A stretch of 56,171 nucleotides of DNA. Origin: an uncultured Pseudomonadota bacterium. GTDB lineage: Bacteria > Pseudomonadota > Gammaproteobacteria > Burkholderiales > SG8-39. Positions 27,717 to 37,634 of this stretch are shown here, one piece after another. Below the pieces are notes generated by a model. The model saw only the letters and a program-made list of their open reading frames with translations. It had not been told where the DNA came from and searched no databases. The stretch's first letter is position 1; each line of letters starts with the position of its first letter. The stretch is taken from the NCBI GenBank assembly GCA_903829815.1, contig CAIKRR010000050.1, forward strand, positions 1-56,171. Reading direction: 5' to 3'. The position numbers and the translations under genes are program-made.

Positions 27717-29264
27717 ATGGCCGCTACCAACGATCCACAAGACCTGCCCCGTGCAGGGCAAGCGCCCGCTCGTCTGACCGACACCGGATGTCAGCGTGTC
27801 CTCGAGCGCATTCAGCGCCTCGACCCCAGGGACGCCGAGGCTACGGCGGCTGACCTCATTGCTGAACTGGAGCAGCACGCCTTGCCACGGTTGCGCTTTG
27901 CCCTGCGAGAACGGTTGCTCGAAGCCATCGGGGCAATGTGCTTTCAGGTGCTGCCCGGACTGCAAGCGTCACTCCAGGGCAGCGCAGCACCGTTGGATGC
28001 CCGCTACCGTACCCTCTACGAACTGGCCGACACCCTGCTCGAGCGCCTTGACCAGGGGTATCGCGACCTGCTCGATGGCCAGACACAACGCCTCTTCGGC
28101 ATGGCCTCCCGCGGACATGCTCTGCTGCCCTTGGTGCGCTCGATGCAGATCGGCCATGAACGCCTCGCCCTCGCCTGGAATGCCTGGAGCCGCCCCCCGA
28201 GGGGCTTGTGGATACGCATGCATGCGCTCTACCACCTGGCAGCCAGTCGCGGACTGGCTCGGCGTGCGCTCGCCGGTGGCGAGACCAGCCCGGAAATCCT
28301 CTACAAGCGCGCCCTGCTGACCGCCTTTGCCGACCCCTATCACTTCATGCCTGGCGAGTATGCAAGCGCCCGCAGCCTGATCGATACGCATGCCGGACTC
28401 GCTCAATTGGCACAATCACGTGAAGGGCAGCGCCGCGCCGGATTGTTCGTGGTGCGCAGCGGTCGTGATCATGCCGGCTACGCCGCCTCGAAGGCCTACC
28501 AGACCACACCGCGCCCCGACGATCTCGTACTCGATGCTGCACCGGCTGCAGCGGCGATCGCCGCCGCGATCACGACGCCACGCTCGGGCGATGCCCTCGG
28601 AGCCCATCAGATGGGAGAACGCCTGGCGCTGCGCTGGGGCTCACCACCGGCGCGGCGTTCGAGTCGTCTGGGCGTACACACCCGCGTCGCCCTGCGTACG
28701 GGGCTGGAAGCCATCTGGCTGCAGCTGGCCGAGGGCACCCAGCCGGGTGAAGGTCTGTCGCAATGGCTGATCACCAACGAGGCGGCGGAAGGCTGCTCGC
28801 TCCTGCACCTGTCGGGATCTGCCCTGCCGATACATCCGGGCGATCTGATCAGCCTGGCCCCCCTGGAAGTACCCGGCCTCCATGTGGGTATCGTGCGCTG
28901 GATTCGGGCGCGCAGCAAAAGCCAGATCGAAGTGGGCATCGAGACGCTGTCGAGCCATGCGCGAGCGGTTCGACTCCATGCCAAGCCGCATTCGACCGAA
29001 GCTGACCCTGCCATCTGCGCGGTGAAGGCCCTGCTATTGCCCGACGATCCGCACCAGAATCGGTGCGCCTCGATCGTCATGCCGATCGTCATGCCAACCG
29101 GCAGCGGCGAGGACAGCGCGGAAATGACCCTCATCGATCGTCAGTCGCAACTGGTGATCAGGCCGACCGGATTGCTCGAGCGCCTGCCCCGCCTGCAAAG
29201 GGTTCAGTTCTCGCCCGGCCCTCACAGAGCCGAGGGCGACTCGAGCAGGCTTGCCAGCGGCTGA
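27717..29264 (+). CDS. Conserved protein with degenerate C-terminal PilZ-like domain
   Basis: A 515-residue soluble protein without signal peptide or membrane segment. The first 300 residues are helical and Leu/Arg-rich (ERLLEAIGAMCFQVLPGLQ; LLPLVRSMQIGHERLALAWN; FADPYHFMPGEYASARSL). From about residue 320 the sequence looks like a PilZ-type beta-barrel: NEAAEGCSLLHLSG has the layout of the [D/N]xSxxG motif with Ala for Ser, followed by IHPGDLISLAPLEVPGLHVGIVRWIR and IEVGIETLS. If so, it may be an atypical c-di-GMP receptor or a barrel that has lost ligand binding. Its 3' end overlaps the convergent YihY-like gene by 43 bases. Function is not assigned. Confidence 0.75.
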   Translation: MAATNDPQDLPRAGQAPARLTDTGCQRVLERIQRLDPRDAEATAADLIAELEQHALPRLRFALRERLLEAIGAMCFQVLPGLQASLQGSAAPLDARYRTLYELADTLLERLDQGYRDLLDGQTQRLFGMASRGHALLPLVRSMQIGHERLALAWNAWSRPPRGLWIRMHALYHLAASRGLARRALAGGETSPEILYKRALLTAFADPYHFMPGEYASARSLIDTHAGLAQLAQSREGQRRAGLFVVRSGRDHAGYAASKAYQTTPRPDDLVLDAAPAAAAIAAAITTPRSGDALGAHQMGERLALRWGSPPARRSSRLGVHTRVALRTGLEAIWLQLAEGTQPGEGLSQWLITNEAAEGCSLLHLSGSALPIHPGDLISLAPLEVPGLHVGIVRWIRARSKSQIEVGIETLSSHARAVRLHAKPHSTEADPAICAVKALLLPDDPHQNRCASIVMPIVMPTGSGEDSAEMTLIDRQSQLVIRPTGLLERLPRLQRVQFSPGPHRAEGDSSRLASG

Positions 29265-30424
29265 TCGAGACTCTGTCGCACCCGATCGATCACCGGATCC
29301 ATCGGCTGCGCCACCGCTTCTTCACCCGGCGCAGCAGCACGCACCACGATAGCCTCGAAGACCGCCGAGAGGCGGGTCCCGGTCTCGTCACAGGCCAGCA
29401 CCCAGCGCTCACCGGCTACGCGGGCCACGAACCCGCTGCTCTCGAGGGCTTCGAGCAAGACCTCGACATCGATGATGGCCAGCCCCGTGATGTCAGCCAG
29501 CGCACTGGCCTCGAGCGCACGACCGGCACGACGGCACACCAGCAGCTGACGCAGGATCGACAACGCTGCAAACAAGCCCCGACCAGGTGCCGTGCGTGCA
29601 TGCTCATCGAGCCGCCGGTATTGAGGCGCGAGCGCTACGATCTCGGCGCCCAGCAGCACCGCCGCCCAGCACAGGTAGATCCAGAGCAGGAAAAGAGGCA
29701 CGGCTGCAAAGGCGCCGTAGACCAGCGTATAGGCGTGCATCTCCCCCACATAGGTGGCGAACAGCCGGTTCATCAACTGGAACACGATGGCGGCGCAGAT
29801 GCCGCCGACGACGGCATGGCGCAGCAGCACCCGGCGCCCCGGCACGGCACCATAGAGAAAAGTGAAGGCAACTGCCAGAAACGCCAGGGGCCAGAGCGAA
29901 AGCACTTTGGGCGCAAGCCACAGACCCCGTGCCGCCACATCGATCGAATGATCGACAATGCTGGTGGTCATCATGAGACTGGCGCCTACCAGAACCGGTC
30001 CCAGCGTCATCACCGACCAGTACAACATCAATCGGGTGAGAAACGGACGCGACTTGCGCACCCGCCAGATCACGTTGAAGGCCTGCTCGATGGTGGCCAT
30101 CATCGTGAACGAGGTGACCGCAAGCGCCGCCAGTCCGATCGCGGTCAAGCGCGCCGCGTTGCGCGTGAACTGGTCGATATGCCCGAGCACTGCGCGCGAG
30201 ATGCTCTCGGGCAGGACGTTGTCGTAAAGAAACTGCCGGATCGTGCCCGTCAGTTCCCCGAAGGCCGGAAAGGCCGAGAAGATCGACAGGCCAACCGCGA
30301 TGAGCGGCACAACCGAGAGCAGCGTCGTGTAGGCGAGGCTGCCCGACAGACGCCAGCCACCATCCTCCAGCACCCGGCGTCCGAGTGCGATGAGGAAGCG
30401 GCGCAGGTGGACAAGTTCACGCAT
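29222..30424 (-). CDS. YihY/BrkB-family inner-membrane protein
   Basis: The 400-residue protein has the six-helix YihY domain in residues 1-290: LAYTTLLSVVPLIAVGLSIF, LTRLMLYWSVMTLGPVLVG, LWPLAFLAVAFTFLYGAVPG and YGAFAAVPLFLLWIYLCWAA. A cytoplasmic tail with a winged-helix-like part follows (EVLLEALESSGFVARVAGER). The family was once called ribonuclease BN and BrkB, but its function is uncertain. It is divergent from the DUF2069 gene with a 24-base or smaller gap, a common pairing in betaproteobacteria. Confidence 0.88.
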   Translation of the reverse strand: MRELVHLRRFLIALGRRVLEDGGWRLSGSLAYTTLLSVVPLIAVGLSIFSAFPAFGELTGTIRQFLYDNVLPESISRAVLGHIDQFTRNAARLTAIGLAALAVTSFTMMATIEQAFNVIWRVRKSRPFLTRLMLYWSVMTLGPVLVGASLMMTTSIVDHSIDVAARGLWLAPKVLSLWPLAFLAVAFTFLYGAVPGRRVLLRHAVVGGICAAIVFQLMNRLFATYVGEMHAYTLVYGAFAAVPLFLLWIYLCWAAVLLGAEIVALAPQYRRLDEHARTAPGRGLFAALSILRQLLVCRRAGRALEASALADITGLAIIDVEVLLEALESSGFVARVAGERWVLACDETGTRLSAVFEAIVVRAAAPGEEAVAQPMDPVIDRVRQSLDQPLASLLESPSAL

Positions 30425-30448
30425 CCCGGTATGTTACGCTCCGCGCCG

Positions 30449-30826
30449 ATGAAAACGACGGCTCTCAGACTCACGATCGCACTGCTGCTCCTGCTGATCG
30501 CGCTTTGCCTTGCCTGGGAACTGCGCCTCGCGCCCTTGCGACCCGGCGGGTCGTGGGCGATGTTGAAGGCGCTGCCGCTGCTCGCGCCGCTGCCCGGCCT
30601 GTTGCGCGGCTCGCGCTACACCGCACAGTGGGCCTTGATGCTGGTGCTGCCCTGGTTCTGCGAAGGCGTGGTACGCGCCTGGAGTGACGTCGGCCCGGCG
30701 CAGGCCCTGGCGGCCCTGGAGATCGCGCTGGTGCTGCTGTTCCAGACGAGCGCAATTCTCTTCGTGCGGGCCGACCGACGGTCGGTTGCCACCGACCGCC
30801 AGCCACCCGGGCCCGCGCAACGCTAG
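30449..30826 (+). CDS. DUF2069 family small membrane protein
   Basis: The 125-residue protein is almost all membrane: helices near residues 6-24, 36-50, 60-74 and 88-106 ([58 protein letters not shown]). This matches DUF2069, whose role is unknown. The ATG at 30449 is chosen; an ATG at 30431 would add MLRSAP. The divergent YihY gene begins only 24 bases away. The stop overlaps the leuA stop on the other strand by four bases. Confidence 0.85.
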   Translation: MKTTALRLTIALLLLLIALCLAWELRLAPLRPGGSWAMLKALPLLAPLPGLLRGSRYTAQWALMLVLPWFCEGVVRAWSDVGPAQALAALEIALVLLFQTSAILFVRADRRSVATDRQPPGPAQR

Positions 30827-32367
30827 ACCTCTCCAGTCTGCGGATTGAATCGCTCGGTCACTGCGTGCAGTTTGTTGAGCGCGCTGAGGTAGGCATGTGC
30901 CGAAGCCACGATGATGTCGGTATCGGCCCCCACACCGTTCACGATGCGCCCGGCGCGTGACAGACGCACGGTGACCTCACCCTGCGACTCCGTGCCGCTC
31001 GTAACCGCGTTCACCGAGTAGAGCACCAGTTCGGCCTGGCTGGCTGCCACCGACTCGATGGCCTTGAAGGTGGCATCGACCGGGCCGGAACCTTGGGCAC
31101 TCACCCGATGTTCTTCGCCCTCGCACATCAGCACGAGTTCGGCGAGCGGCTTCTCACCGGTCTCGCTGTGCTGACGCATCGAGATCAGGCGGAAATGGTC
31201 GGCCCCGGGATGGGTGCCTGCATCGGCGAACAGCGCGTGGATATCCTCATCAAAGATGTCTGCCTTCTTGTCGGCCAGTTCCTTGAAGCGCTTGAAGGCC
31301 TCATTGAGATCCAACTCGGAGTCAAGCGCAATACCCAGTTCGCCCAGGCGTTGGCGAAACGCATTGCGCCCCGAGAGCTTGCCCAGCACGATCTTGTTGG
31401 CGCTCCAGCCCACATCTTCGGCGCGCATGATCTCGTAGGTTTCGCGACTCTTGAGCACGCCATCCTGATGGATGCCCGAAGCGTGTGCGAAGGCGTTGGC
31501 CCCCACGACCGCCTTGTTGGGCTGCACGACAAACCCGGTAATGCTGGACACCAGTTTGGAGGCCGGCACGATCTGCGTCGCATCGATGCCCGTCGTGAGT
31601 CCGAAGAAGTCGCGCCGGGTACGCACCGCCATCACGATCTCTTCCAGTGCCGTGTTGCCAGCCCGTTCGCCAAGACCGTTGATGGTGCATTCGATCTGCC
31701 TGGCGCCTGCCATGACAGCAGCCAGGGAGTTGGCCACTGCCAGACCCAGATCATTGTGGCAGTGCACCGACCAGACCGCCTTGTCAGAATTGGGAACGCG
31801 TTCACGCAAGGTCTGGATCAGGCTGGCAAGCTGTGCCGGCACGGCATAACCCACGGTGTCGGGGATATTGATCGTGCGGGCGCCCGCCTCGATCACCCCC
31901 TCGATCACCCGGCACAGGAAGTCGATATCGGATCGACTGGCATCCTCGGGCGAGAACTCGATGTCGTCGGTGTGATTGCGGGCAAAGCGCACCGCATGGC
32001 AGGCCTGGGTGAGAACATCCTCGGGGCTCATCCGCAGCTTCTTCTCCATGTGCAGCGCACTGGTGGCAAGAAAGGTGTGGATGCGCCAGGAGCGCGCCTC
32101 GCGAAGTGCCTCGACGGCCCGGCTGATATCACGATCGTTGGCACGCGACAGGCCGCAGACGGTGCTCTCGCGCACCGCACGCGCGACATCGCGCACCGCC
32201 TCGAAATCGCCGATGGAGGAAGCCGGGAACCCGGCCTCGATGACATCGACCCGCATGCGCTCGAGTTGACGCGCAATGCGAACCTTTTCTTCACGGGTCA
32301 TCGATGCGCCGGGGCTCTGCTCGCCGTCGCGCAAGGTGGTATCGAATATGACGAGTCGGTCACTCAT
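30823..32367 (-). CDS. leuA: 2-isopropylmalate synthase
   Basis: First committed enzyme of leucine synthesis; condenses acetyl-CoA and 2-oxoisovalerate. The 514-residue protein is full length. The TIM barrel opens [22 protein letters not shown] and contains [19 protein letters not shown] (metal ligands) and [19 protein letters not shown]. The C-terminal regulatory domain, from about residue 390, carries leucine feedback control ([36 protein letters not shown]). AGGAG lies just upstream of the ATG at 32365-32367. It ends the ilv-psd-pssA-leuA gene row but is separated from pssA by 285 bases with an apparent own promoter and leader. Confidence 0.96.
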   Translation of the reverse strand: MSDRLVIFDTTLRDGEQSPGASMTREEKVRIARQLERMRVDVIEAGFPASSIGDFEAVRDVARAVRESTVCGLSRANDRDISRAVEALREARSWRIHTFLATSALHMEKKLRMSPEDVLTQACHAVRFARNHTDDIEFSPEDASRSDIDFLCRVIEGVIEAGARTINIPDTVGYAVPAQLASLIQTLRERVPNSDKAVWSVHCHNDLGLAVANSLAAVMAGARQIECTINGLGERAGNTALEEIVMAVRTRRDFFGLTTGIDATQIVPASKLVSSITGFVVQPNKAVVGANAFAHASGIHQDGVLKSRETYEIMRAEDVGWSANKIVLGKLSGRNAFRQRLGELGIALDSELDLNEAFKRFKELADKKADIFDEDIHALFADAGTHPGADHFRLISMRQHSETGEKPLAELVLMCEGEEHRVSAQGSGPVDATFKAIESVAASQAELVLYSVNAVTSGTESQGEVTVRLSRAGRIVNGVGADTDIIVASAHAYLSALNKLHAVTERFNPQTGEV

Positions 32368-32403
32368 GATGTGCTCCTGCTGGCGGCCATGCCGCTGGGA
32401 TTG

Positions 32404-32422
32404 CCGCACCTTGGCGGTGCGG
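32404..32422 (-). promoter_or_regulatory. Perfect hairpin in leuA leader
   Basis: CCGCACC-GCCAA-GGTGCGG forms a 7-bp stem with a 5-base loop 37 bases upstream of the leuA ATG and 27 bases after the stop of the leader ORF. No U-run follows, so it is not a standard terminator; it may take part in leader-based control. Confidence 0.5.
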
Positions 32423-32448
32423 GTCTGGGTGCTGCGGGGGGAGTCGAT

Positions 32449-32586
32449 TCAGTGTGTGCGCGCCACGCGCAGCAGCGGGCAGGGCAGACCACGACCAGCA
32501 GGGGCACGCGACAACACCACCGAATGGCCTGAAGGCAAATCCACGGTGGGGTCGGAGAGCGTCACGACAGTGTGCGTTGTACCCAT
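32449..32586 (-). CDS. Candidate leader peptide upstream of leuA (45 residues)
   Basis: A small ORF in the long leader of leuA, encoding 45 residues beginning MGTTHTVVTLSDPTVDL and ending PCPLLRVARTH. Six Leu and six Val make up 27 percent of it, with three Leu codons close to the end. Its ATG falls at the predicted transcription start, so it might be translated as a leaderless message; no ribosome-binding site is visible. This layout (branched-chain-rich peptide, then a hairpin, then leuA) resembles attenuation, but no terminator U-run is present, and conservation has not been tested. It could be a chance ORF. Confidence 0.35.
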   Translation of the reverse strand: MGTTHTVVTLSDPTVDLPSGHSVVLSRAPAGRGLPCPLLRVARTH

Positions 32587-32592
32587 GAGAGG

Positions 32593-32622
32593 ACTATAGC
32601 CGAGGGCGCACCAGCGATGCAA
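32593..32622 (-). promoter_or_regulatory. Candidate sigma-70 promoter of leuA
   Basis: On the minus strand, TTGCAT (32617-32622) is followed after 18 bases by TATAGT (32593-32598), a five-of-six match to the -10 consensus. Transcription would begin near 32586, giving a leuA leader of about 220 bases. Confidence 0.5.
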
Positions 32623-32652
32623 CCGATGGCATGCGCAAGCCCTGAATCCGCG

Positions 32653-33411
32653 CTAGAACGGCCGGCGCCCCGCTCGGTGGCCGATCAGCCAGAGGACATA
32701 GCCCGAGATCGAATAGGCCAGAAAGAGCAGAAAGAGCACCACCGGCGGGCTGATCGACACGAGCAACAGGCCCGTCACCACCACCAGCATCGACCAAAAC
32801 GGCACGCTGCGTCGCAGGTTGAGTTCCTTGCCGCTGTAGAACGGCAGATTGGTCACCATCGTGATGCCGGCAAAGAGGGTGAGCGCGAACCCGGCCCAGC
32901 GCAACCAGGCCACACGATCGATACCAAAGTCATTCACGATCCAGACAAAGCCCACCACGACGGCTGCGGCGGCCGGGCTGGGCATGCCCTGGAACCAGCG
33001 CTTGTCGACCACTTCGATATTGGTGTTGAAACGCGCCAGTCGCAAGGCCGCGCCGGCGCAGTAGGCAAAAGCACCAATCCAGCCCCAGCGACCCAGTGGC
33101 CGCAGCGCCCACTCGTACATGATGAGGGCCGGTGCAGCACCGAACGACACCATGTCGGCCAGGCTGTCAAAATGCGCGCCAAACTCGCTTTGCGTGTGGG
33201 TCATGCGCGCCACACGACCATCGAGACTGTCGAGCACCATGGCGATGAACACCGCCACGGCAGCGCGATCCCACTCCTCGTTCATCGCCTGGACAATGGC
33301 AAAGAAGCCGGCAAACAGCGCCCCGGTGGTGAACAGATTGGGCAGCAGATAGATGCCGCGGCGCCGGATGACGCCACGGGCCGATCGCTTGGGTAACTGA
33401 CCCTCAGCCAT
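32653..33411 (-). CDS. pssA: CDP-diacylglycerol--serine O-phosphatidyltransferase
   Basis: Makes phosphatidylserine from CDP-diacylglycerol and serine, the step before Psd. The 252-residue membrane protein has the CDP-alcohol phosphotransferase motif D-G-x2-A-R-x8-G-x3-D-x3-D in [19 protein letters not shown] and [13 protein letters not shown] near residues 60-90, followed by several helices. The N-terminus [20 protein letters not shown] is typical of the membrane-bound (type II) PssA. The ATG at 33409-33411 overlaps the psd stop by eight bases, so the two lipid genes are translationally coupled. Confidence 0.95.
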   Translation of the reverse strand: MAEGQLPKRSARGVIRRRGIYLLPNLFTTGALFAGFFAIVQAMNEEWDRAAVAVFIAMVLDSLDGRVARMTHTQSEFGAHFDSLADMVSFGAAPALIMYEWALRPLGRWGWIGAFAYCAGAALRLARFNTNIEVVDKRWFQGMPSPAAAAVVVGFVWIVNDFGIDRVAWLRWAGFALTLFAGITMVTNLPFYSGKELNLRRSVPFWSMLVVVTGLLLVSISPPVVLFLLFLAYSISGYVLWLIGHRAGRRPF

Positions 33412-34059
33412 TGCGCGCAAGCCGTGCCAGCACGGTCGAGGAGGCACTCACCGTGTCGCCCAGCGCGACGCAGACGGTGGAGGCCGGATCAAGATAGACA
33501 TCGACCCGCGAACCGAACCGGATGAACCCGTAGCGATCGCCACGATGGAGGGCATCACCGGGCTTGACATGACAGAGGATGCGACGGGCAATCAGGCCAG
33601 CCACCTGCACGCTGGTGACATCATCACCGGCGGCCGTGCGCAGCCACACCGCATTGCGCTCGTTCTCGACCGAGGCCTTGTCCAGCGCCGCGTTCAGAAA
33701 TGATCCGGCGTGATACCAGACCTTCTGCACCGTGCCGTCAACCGGGCTGCGATTGGAATGCACGTTGAACACGTTCATGAAGATGCTGACCCGCAGCGCC
33801 GGACGATCGAGCCAGGGGTCGTGCGCAGCGCCCACCGACACGATGCGCCCGTCGGCCGGGCACACCACGCTCTGTGCGTCACCGGCCACTACCCGCCCCG
33901 GGTCGCGGAAGAACTGGACCACGAAGGCAAACGCGATCCAGAGAAGGAATGAACCGGCCAATCCCCAGAACGCAGTTGCCAGCACCGCCACCACGAGGGT
34001 GCCGGCCACGAATGGCCAGCCCTCGCGGGCGATGATCGGGTGTGGGTAGGCGCGTGCCA

Positions 34060-34060
<1 letters not shown>
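33404..34060 (-). CDS. psd: Phosphatidylserine decarboxylase proenzyme
   Basis: Converts phosphatidylserine to phosphatidylethanolamine at the inner membrane. The 218-residue proenzyme is of the short type. Hydrophobic N-terminal residues 18-45 anchor it. [31 protein letters not shown] and the C-terminal [17 protein letters not shown] are diagnostic; the Gly-Ser in FGSR is the self-cleavage site whose Ser becomes the pyruvoyl group. It joins ilvC upstream by a TGATG junction and pssA downstream by an eight-base overlap. Placement of psd-pssA between ilvC and leuA is usual in betaproteobacteria. Confidence 0.95.
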
Positions 34061-35175
<1,115 letters not shown>

Positions 35176-35667
35176 CTAGACGCTCAGCACCCGATCGCCG
35201 CGCGCAATGCCGCAGACCCCGGTACGGACGGTCTCGAGGATGAGATCGGCATCGATGGCCTCGATGAACGCATCGAGCTTGGAGCCGTTGCCGGTCAGTT
35301 CGATCACGTAGATGGCATCAGTGACATCGACGATGCGCCCGCGGAAGATGTCGGCCATGCGCTTCATCTCGTCACGGGCTGCGCCCGTGGCCTTCACCTT
35401 GATCAGCATGAGTTCGCGCGCCAGATGGCCCGCTTCGCACAGGTCGACCACCTTCACGACCTCGATCAGCTTGTTCAACTGCTTGGTGATCTGCTCGATC
35501 ACGTCGGCCGATCCGCTGGTGACGATGGTCATGCGCGAGACCAGCGGATCTTCGGTCGGCGCTACCGTGAGCGATTCGATGTTGTAGGCGCGTGCCGAAA
35601 ACAGTCCGGCCACGCGAGACAGGGCGCCCGCTTCGTTCTCGAGCAATATGGAGATGATGTGCTGCAT
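35176..35667 (-). CDS. ilvN: Acetolactate synthase small (regulatory) subunit
   Basis: Regulatory subunit that activates the large subunit and gives valine feedback inhibition. The 163-residue protein has an ACT domain at the N-terminus (HIISILLENEAGALSRVAGL, SARAYNIESLTVAPTEDP) and an ACT-like C-terminal domain (GNGSKLDAFIEAI). In E. coli nomenclature it is IlvH-like in length. The ATG at 35665-35667 matches the family; a longer reading overlaps the ilvB end region. It follows the large-subunit gene by 25 bases. Confidence 0.95.
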   Translation of the reverse strand: MQHIISILLENEAGALSRVAGLFSARAYNIESLTVAPTEDPLVSRMTIVTSGSADVIEQITKQLNKLIEVVKVVDLCEAGHLARELMLIKVKATGAARDEMKRMADIFRGRIVDVTDAIYVIELTGNGSKLDAFIEAIDADLILETVRTGVCGIARGDRVLSV

Positions 35668-35692
35668 GAGATTGGTTGTGCCTGCCGCTAGT

Positions 35693-37399
35693 CTAGAGAT
35701 CTTCAGCAAGGATCATGTCGGTGAGCCCCTTGCCCCCTGCCACCATCGGATACACATTCTCGGTGGCATCGGTGATGAAGTCGAGGAACACCAGCTGGTC
35801 GGTGCGGGCGAACGCTTCGCGCAACGCCGGTTCGACATCGGCCGGCTTGTCGATGCGCATGCCGGCATGGCCGTAGGCCTCGGCAAGACGCACGAAGTCG
35901 GGCAGCGCATCCATGTACGACTCGGCATAACGGTTGCCATGGAAGAACTCCTGCCACTGACGCACCATCCCCATGTAGCGATTGTTCAGATTGACGATCT
36001 TGATCGGCAGGTGGTACTGCTTGCAGGTCGACAGTTCCTGGATGCACATCTGGATGCTGGCCTCGCCCGTGACGCAGGCCACCGTGGCATCAGGGTTGGC
36101 CATGCGCGCGCCCATGGCCGAAGGCAGACCGAAGCCCATCGTTCCCAGGCCGCCTGAATTGATCCAGCGGCGCGGCTTGTCGAACTTGTAGAACTGCGCA
36201 GCCCACATCTGGTGCTGGCCGACATCGGAGGTGACGATGGCATCGCCACCGGTCACTTCCCACAGTTTCTCGACGACGTACTGGGGCTTGATGATGTTGG
36301 CGGTGCGGTCATAGCGCAGGCAGTCGCGTCCGCGCCATTCGTTGATCTGCGTCCACCAGGCGTCGAGGGCTGGCTTGTCGACGCTACCGGCATGGGCTTC
36401 AAGCTGTGCGGTGAGTTCGAGAAGCACTTCGCGCACATCACCCACGATGGGCACATCGACGCGCACCCGCTTGGAGATGGACGACGGATCGACATCGACA
36501 TGAATGATGCGACGCGAAATACGGGCAAAGTCGCGCGGATCGCCAATGACGCGGTCATCGAAACGGGCGCCGATGGCCAGGAGCACATCGCAGTGCTGCA
36601 TCGCCATATTGGCTTCGTAGGTGCCATGCATGCCCAGCATGCCGACAAACTGCGGATCGGTGCCGGGAAATCCGCCCAGGCCCATCAGGGTATTGGTGCA
36701 GGGGAAACCCAGCTTGTGCACCAGACGGGCAAGCTCGTTCGAGGCATCGGCAAGCACGATGCCGCCACCGGTGTAGATCATCGGGCGTTTGGCCTGGAGC
36801 AGCAGTTCGAGCGCCTGGCTGATCTGGCCCGAATGTCCGCGCACCACCGGCTGGTAGGTGCGCATCTCGACACGCTCGGGGTAGATGAACTCGCAGCGCT
36901 CGGCAGTGACATCCTTGGGGATGTCGACCAGCACCGGCCCCGGACGGCCGGTGGTGGCGATGTGGAAAGCCTTCTTCATGGTGACGGCCAGATCGCGCAC
37001 GTCCTTCACCAGGAAATTGTGTTTCACGCAGGGTCGGGTGATGCCGACCGTGTCGACTTCCTGAAAAGCATCAAGACCGATGGCGTGCGTCGGCACCTGC
37101 CCGGTGATGATGATCATCGGGATCGAATCCATGTAGGCGGTGGCGATGCCGGTGACGGCATTGGTGACCCCCGGCCCGGAGGTGACCAGACACACGCCAA
37201 CCTTGCGACTGGCACGCGAGTAGCCGTCGGCAGCATGGGCCGCGCCTTGCTCGTGACGCACGAGCACATGCTTGACCTTGTCCTGCTTGAACAACTCGTC
37301 GTAAATGTGCAGCACTGAGCCGCCCGGATAACCAAAGACGAATTCGACGCCTTCGGCAGCGAGCGACTGAACGACGATTTCTGCGCCTGTAAGTTCCAT
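35693..37399 (-). CDS. ilvB: Acetolactate synthase large (catalytic) subunit
   Basis: Thiamine-diphosphate enzyme that forms acetolactate and acetohydroxybutyrate, first of the branched-chain operon. The 568-residue protein begins MELTGAEIVVQSLAAEGVEF; the catalytic Glu lies in VRHEQGAAHAADGYSRAS near residue 50, the FAD-binding middle domain includes RFDDRVIGDPRDFARI, and the ThDP/metal motif is VTGEASIQMCIQELSTCKQY to VNLNN. A GTG nine codons upstream is an alternative start, but the ATG at 37397-37399 fits relatives. A sigma-70-like promoter lies about 110-137 bases upstream. Confidence 0.96.
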   Translation of the reverse strand: MELTGAEIVVQSLAAEGVEFVFGYPGGSVLHIYDELFKQDKVKHVLVRHEQGAAHAADGYSRASRKVGVCLVTSGPGVTNAVTGIATAYMDSIPMIIITGQVPTHAIGLDAFQEVDTVGITRPCVKHNFLVKDVRDLAVTMKKAFHIATTGRPGPVLVDIPKDVTAERCEFIYPERVEMRTYQPVVRGHSGQISQALELLLQAKRPMIYTGGGIVLADASNELARLVHKLGFPCTNTLMGLGGFPGTDPQFVGMLGMHGTYEANMAMQHCDVLLAIGARFDDRVIGDPRDFARISRRIIHVDVDPSSISKRVRVDVPIVGDVREVLLELTAQLEAHAGSVDKPALDAWWTQINEWRGRDCLRYDRTANIIKPQYVVEKLWEVTGGDAIVTSDVGQHQMWAAQFYKFDKPRRWINSGGLGTMGFGLPSAMGARMANPDATVACVTGEASIQMCIQELSTCKQYHLPIKIVNLNNRYMGMVRQWQEFFHGNRYAESYMDALPDFVRLAEAYGHAGMRIDKPADVEPALREAFARTDQLVFLDFITDATENVYPMVAGGKGLTDMILAEDL

Positions 37400-37507
37400 G
37401 ATGTCTGTTGCCTCGGGAGCCGGCACTGCGGCCCCGCGTCGTAGCGCCCCGGTCGCAGCCTGATCGCTGGCAACGCAAAGTGCTGAAAAAGCTGATGAAA
37501 ACCGCCT

Positions 37508-37536
37508 AGGTTAAGAGCTAGACACCGATTGGTCAA
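37508..37536 (-). promoter_or_regulatory. Sigma-70-type promoter of the ilvB operon
   Basis: On the minus strand TTGACC (37531-37536) and TAACCT (37508-37513) are spaced by 17 bases. The predicted start near 37501 leaves a leader of about 100 bases before the ilvB ATG. No leader peptide rich in branched-chain residues was seen here. Confidence 0.6.
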
Positions 37537-37634
37537 GCCAAACGGCGATGCGGGCAGCGTGCGCAGACCGTCTTTGTTACCATTGTGCACGCTGCAGGAG
37601 CGCCCACCGTGCTCATGCCCCGAGGATTCCGGCC

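Noticed and set aside
32404-32422. Classical attenuator terminator of leuA
   Set aside because: The stem is perfect, but no U-run follows on the transcript; listed only as a hairpin.
31093-32532. A 479-codon open frame opposite leuA
   Set aside because: Antisense to a full-length LeuA; no recognisable domain.
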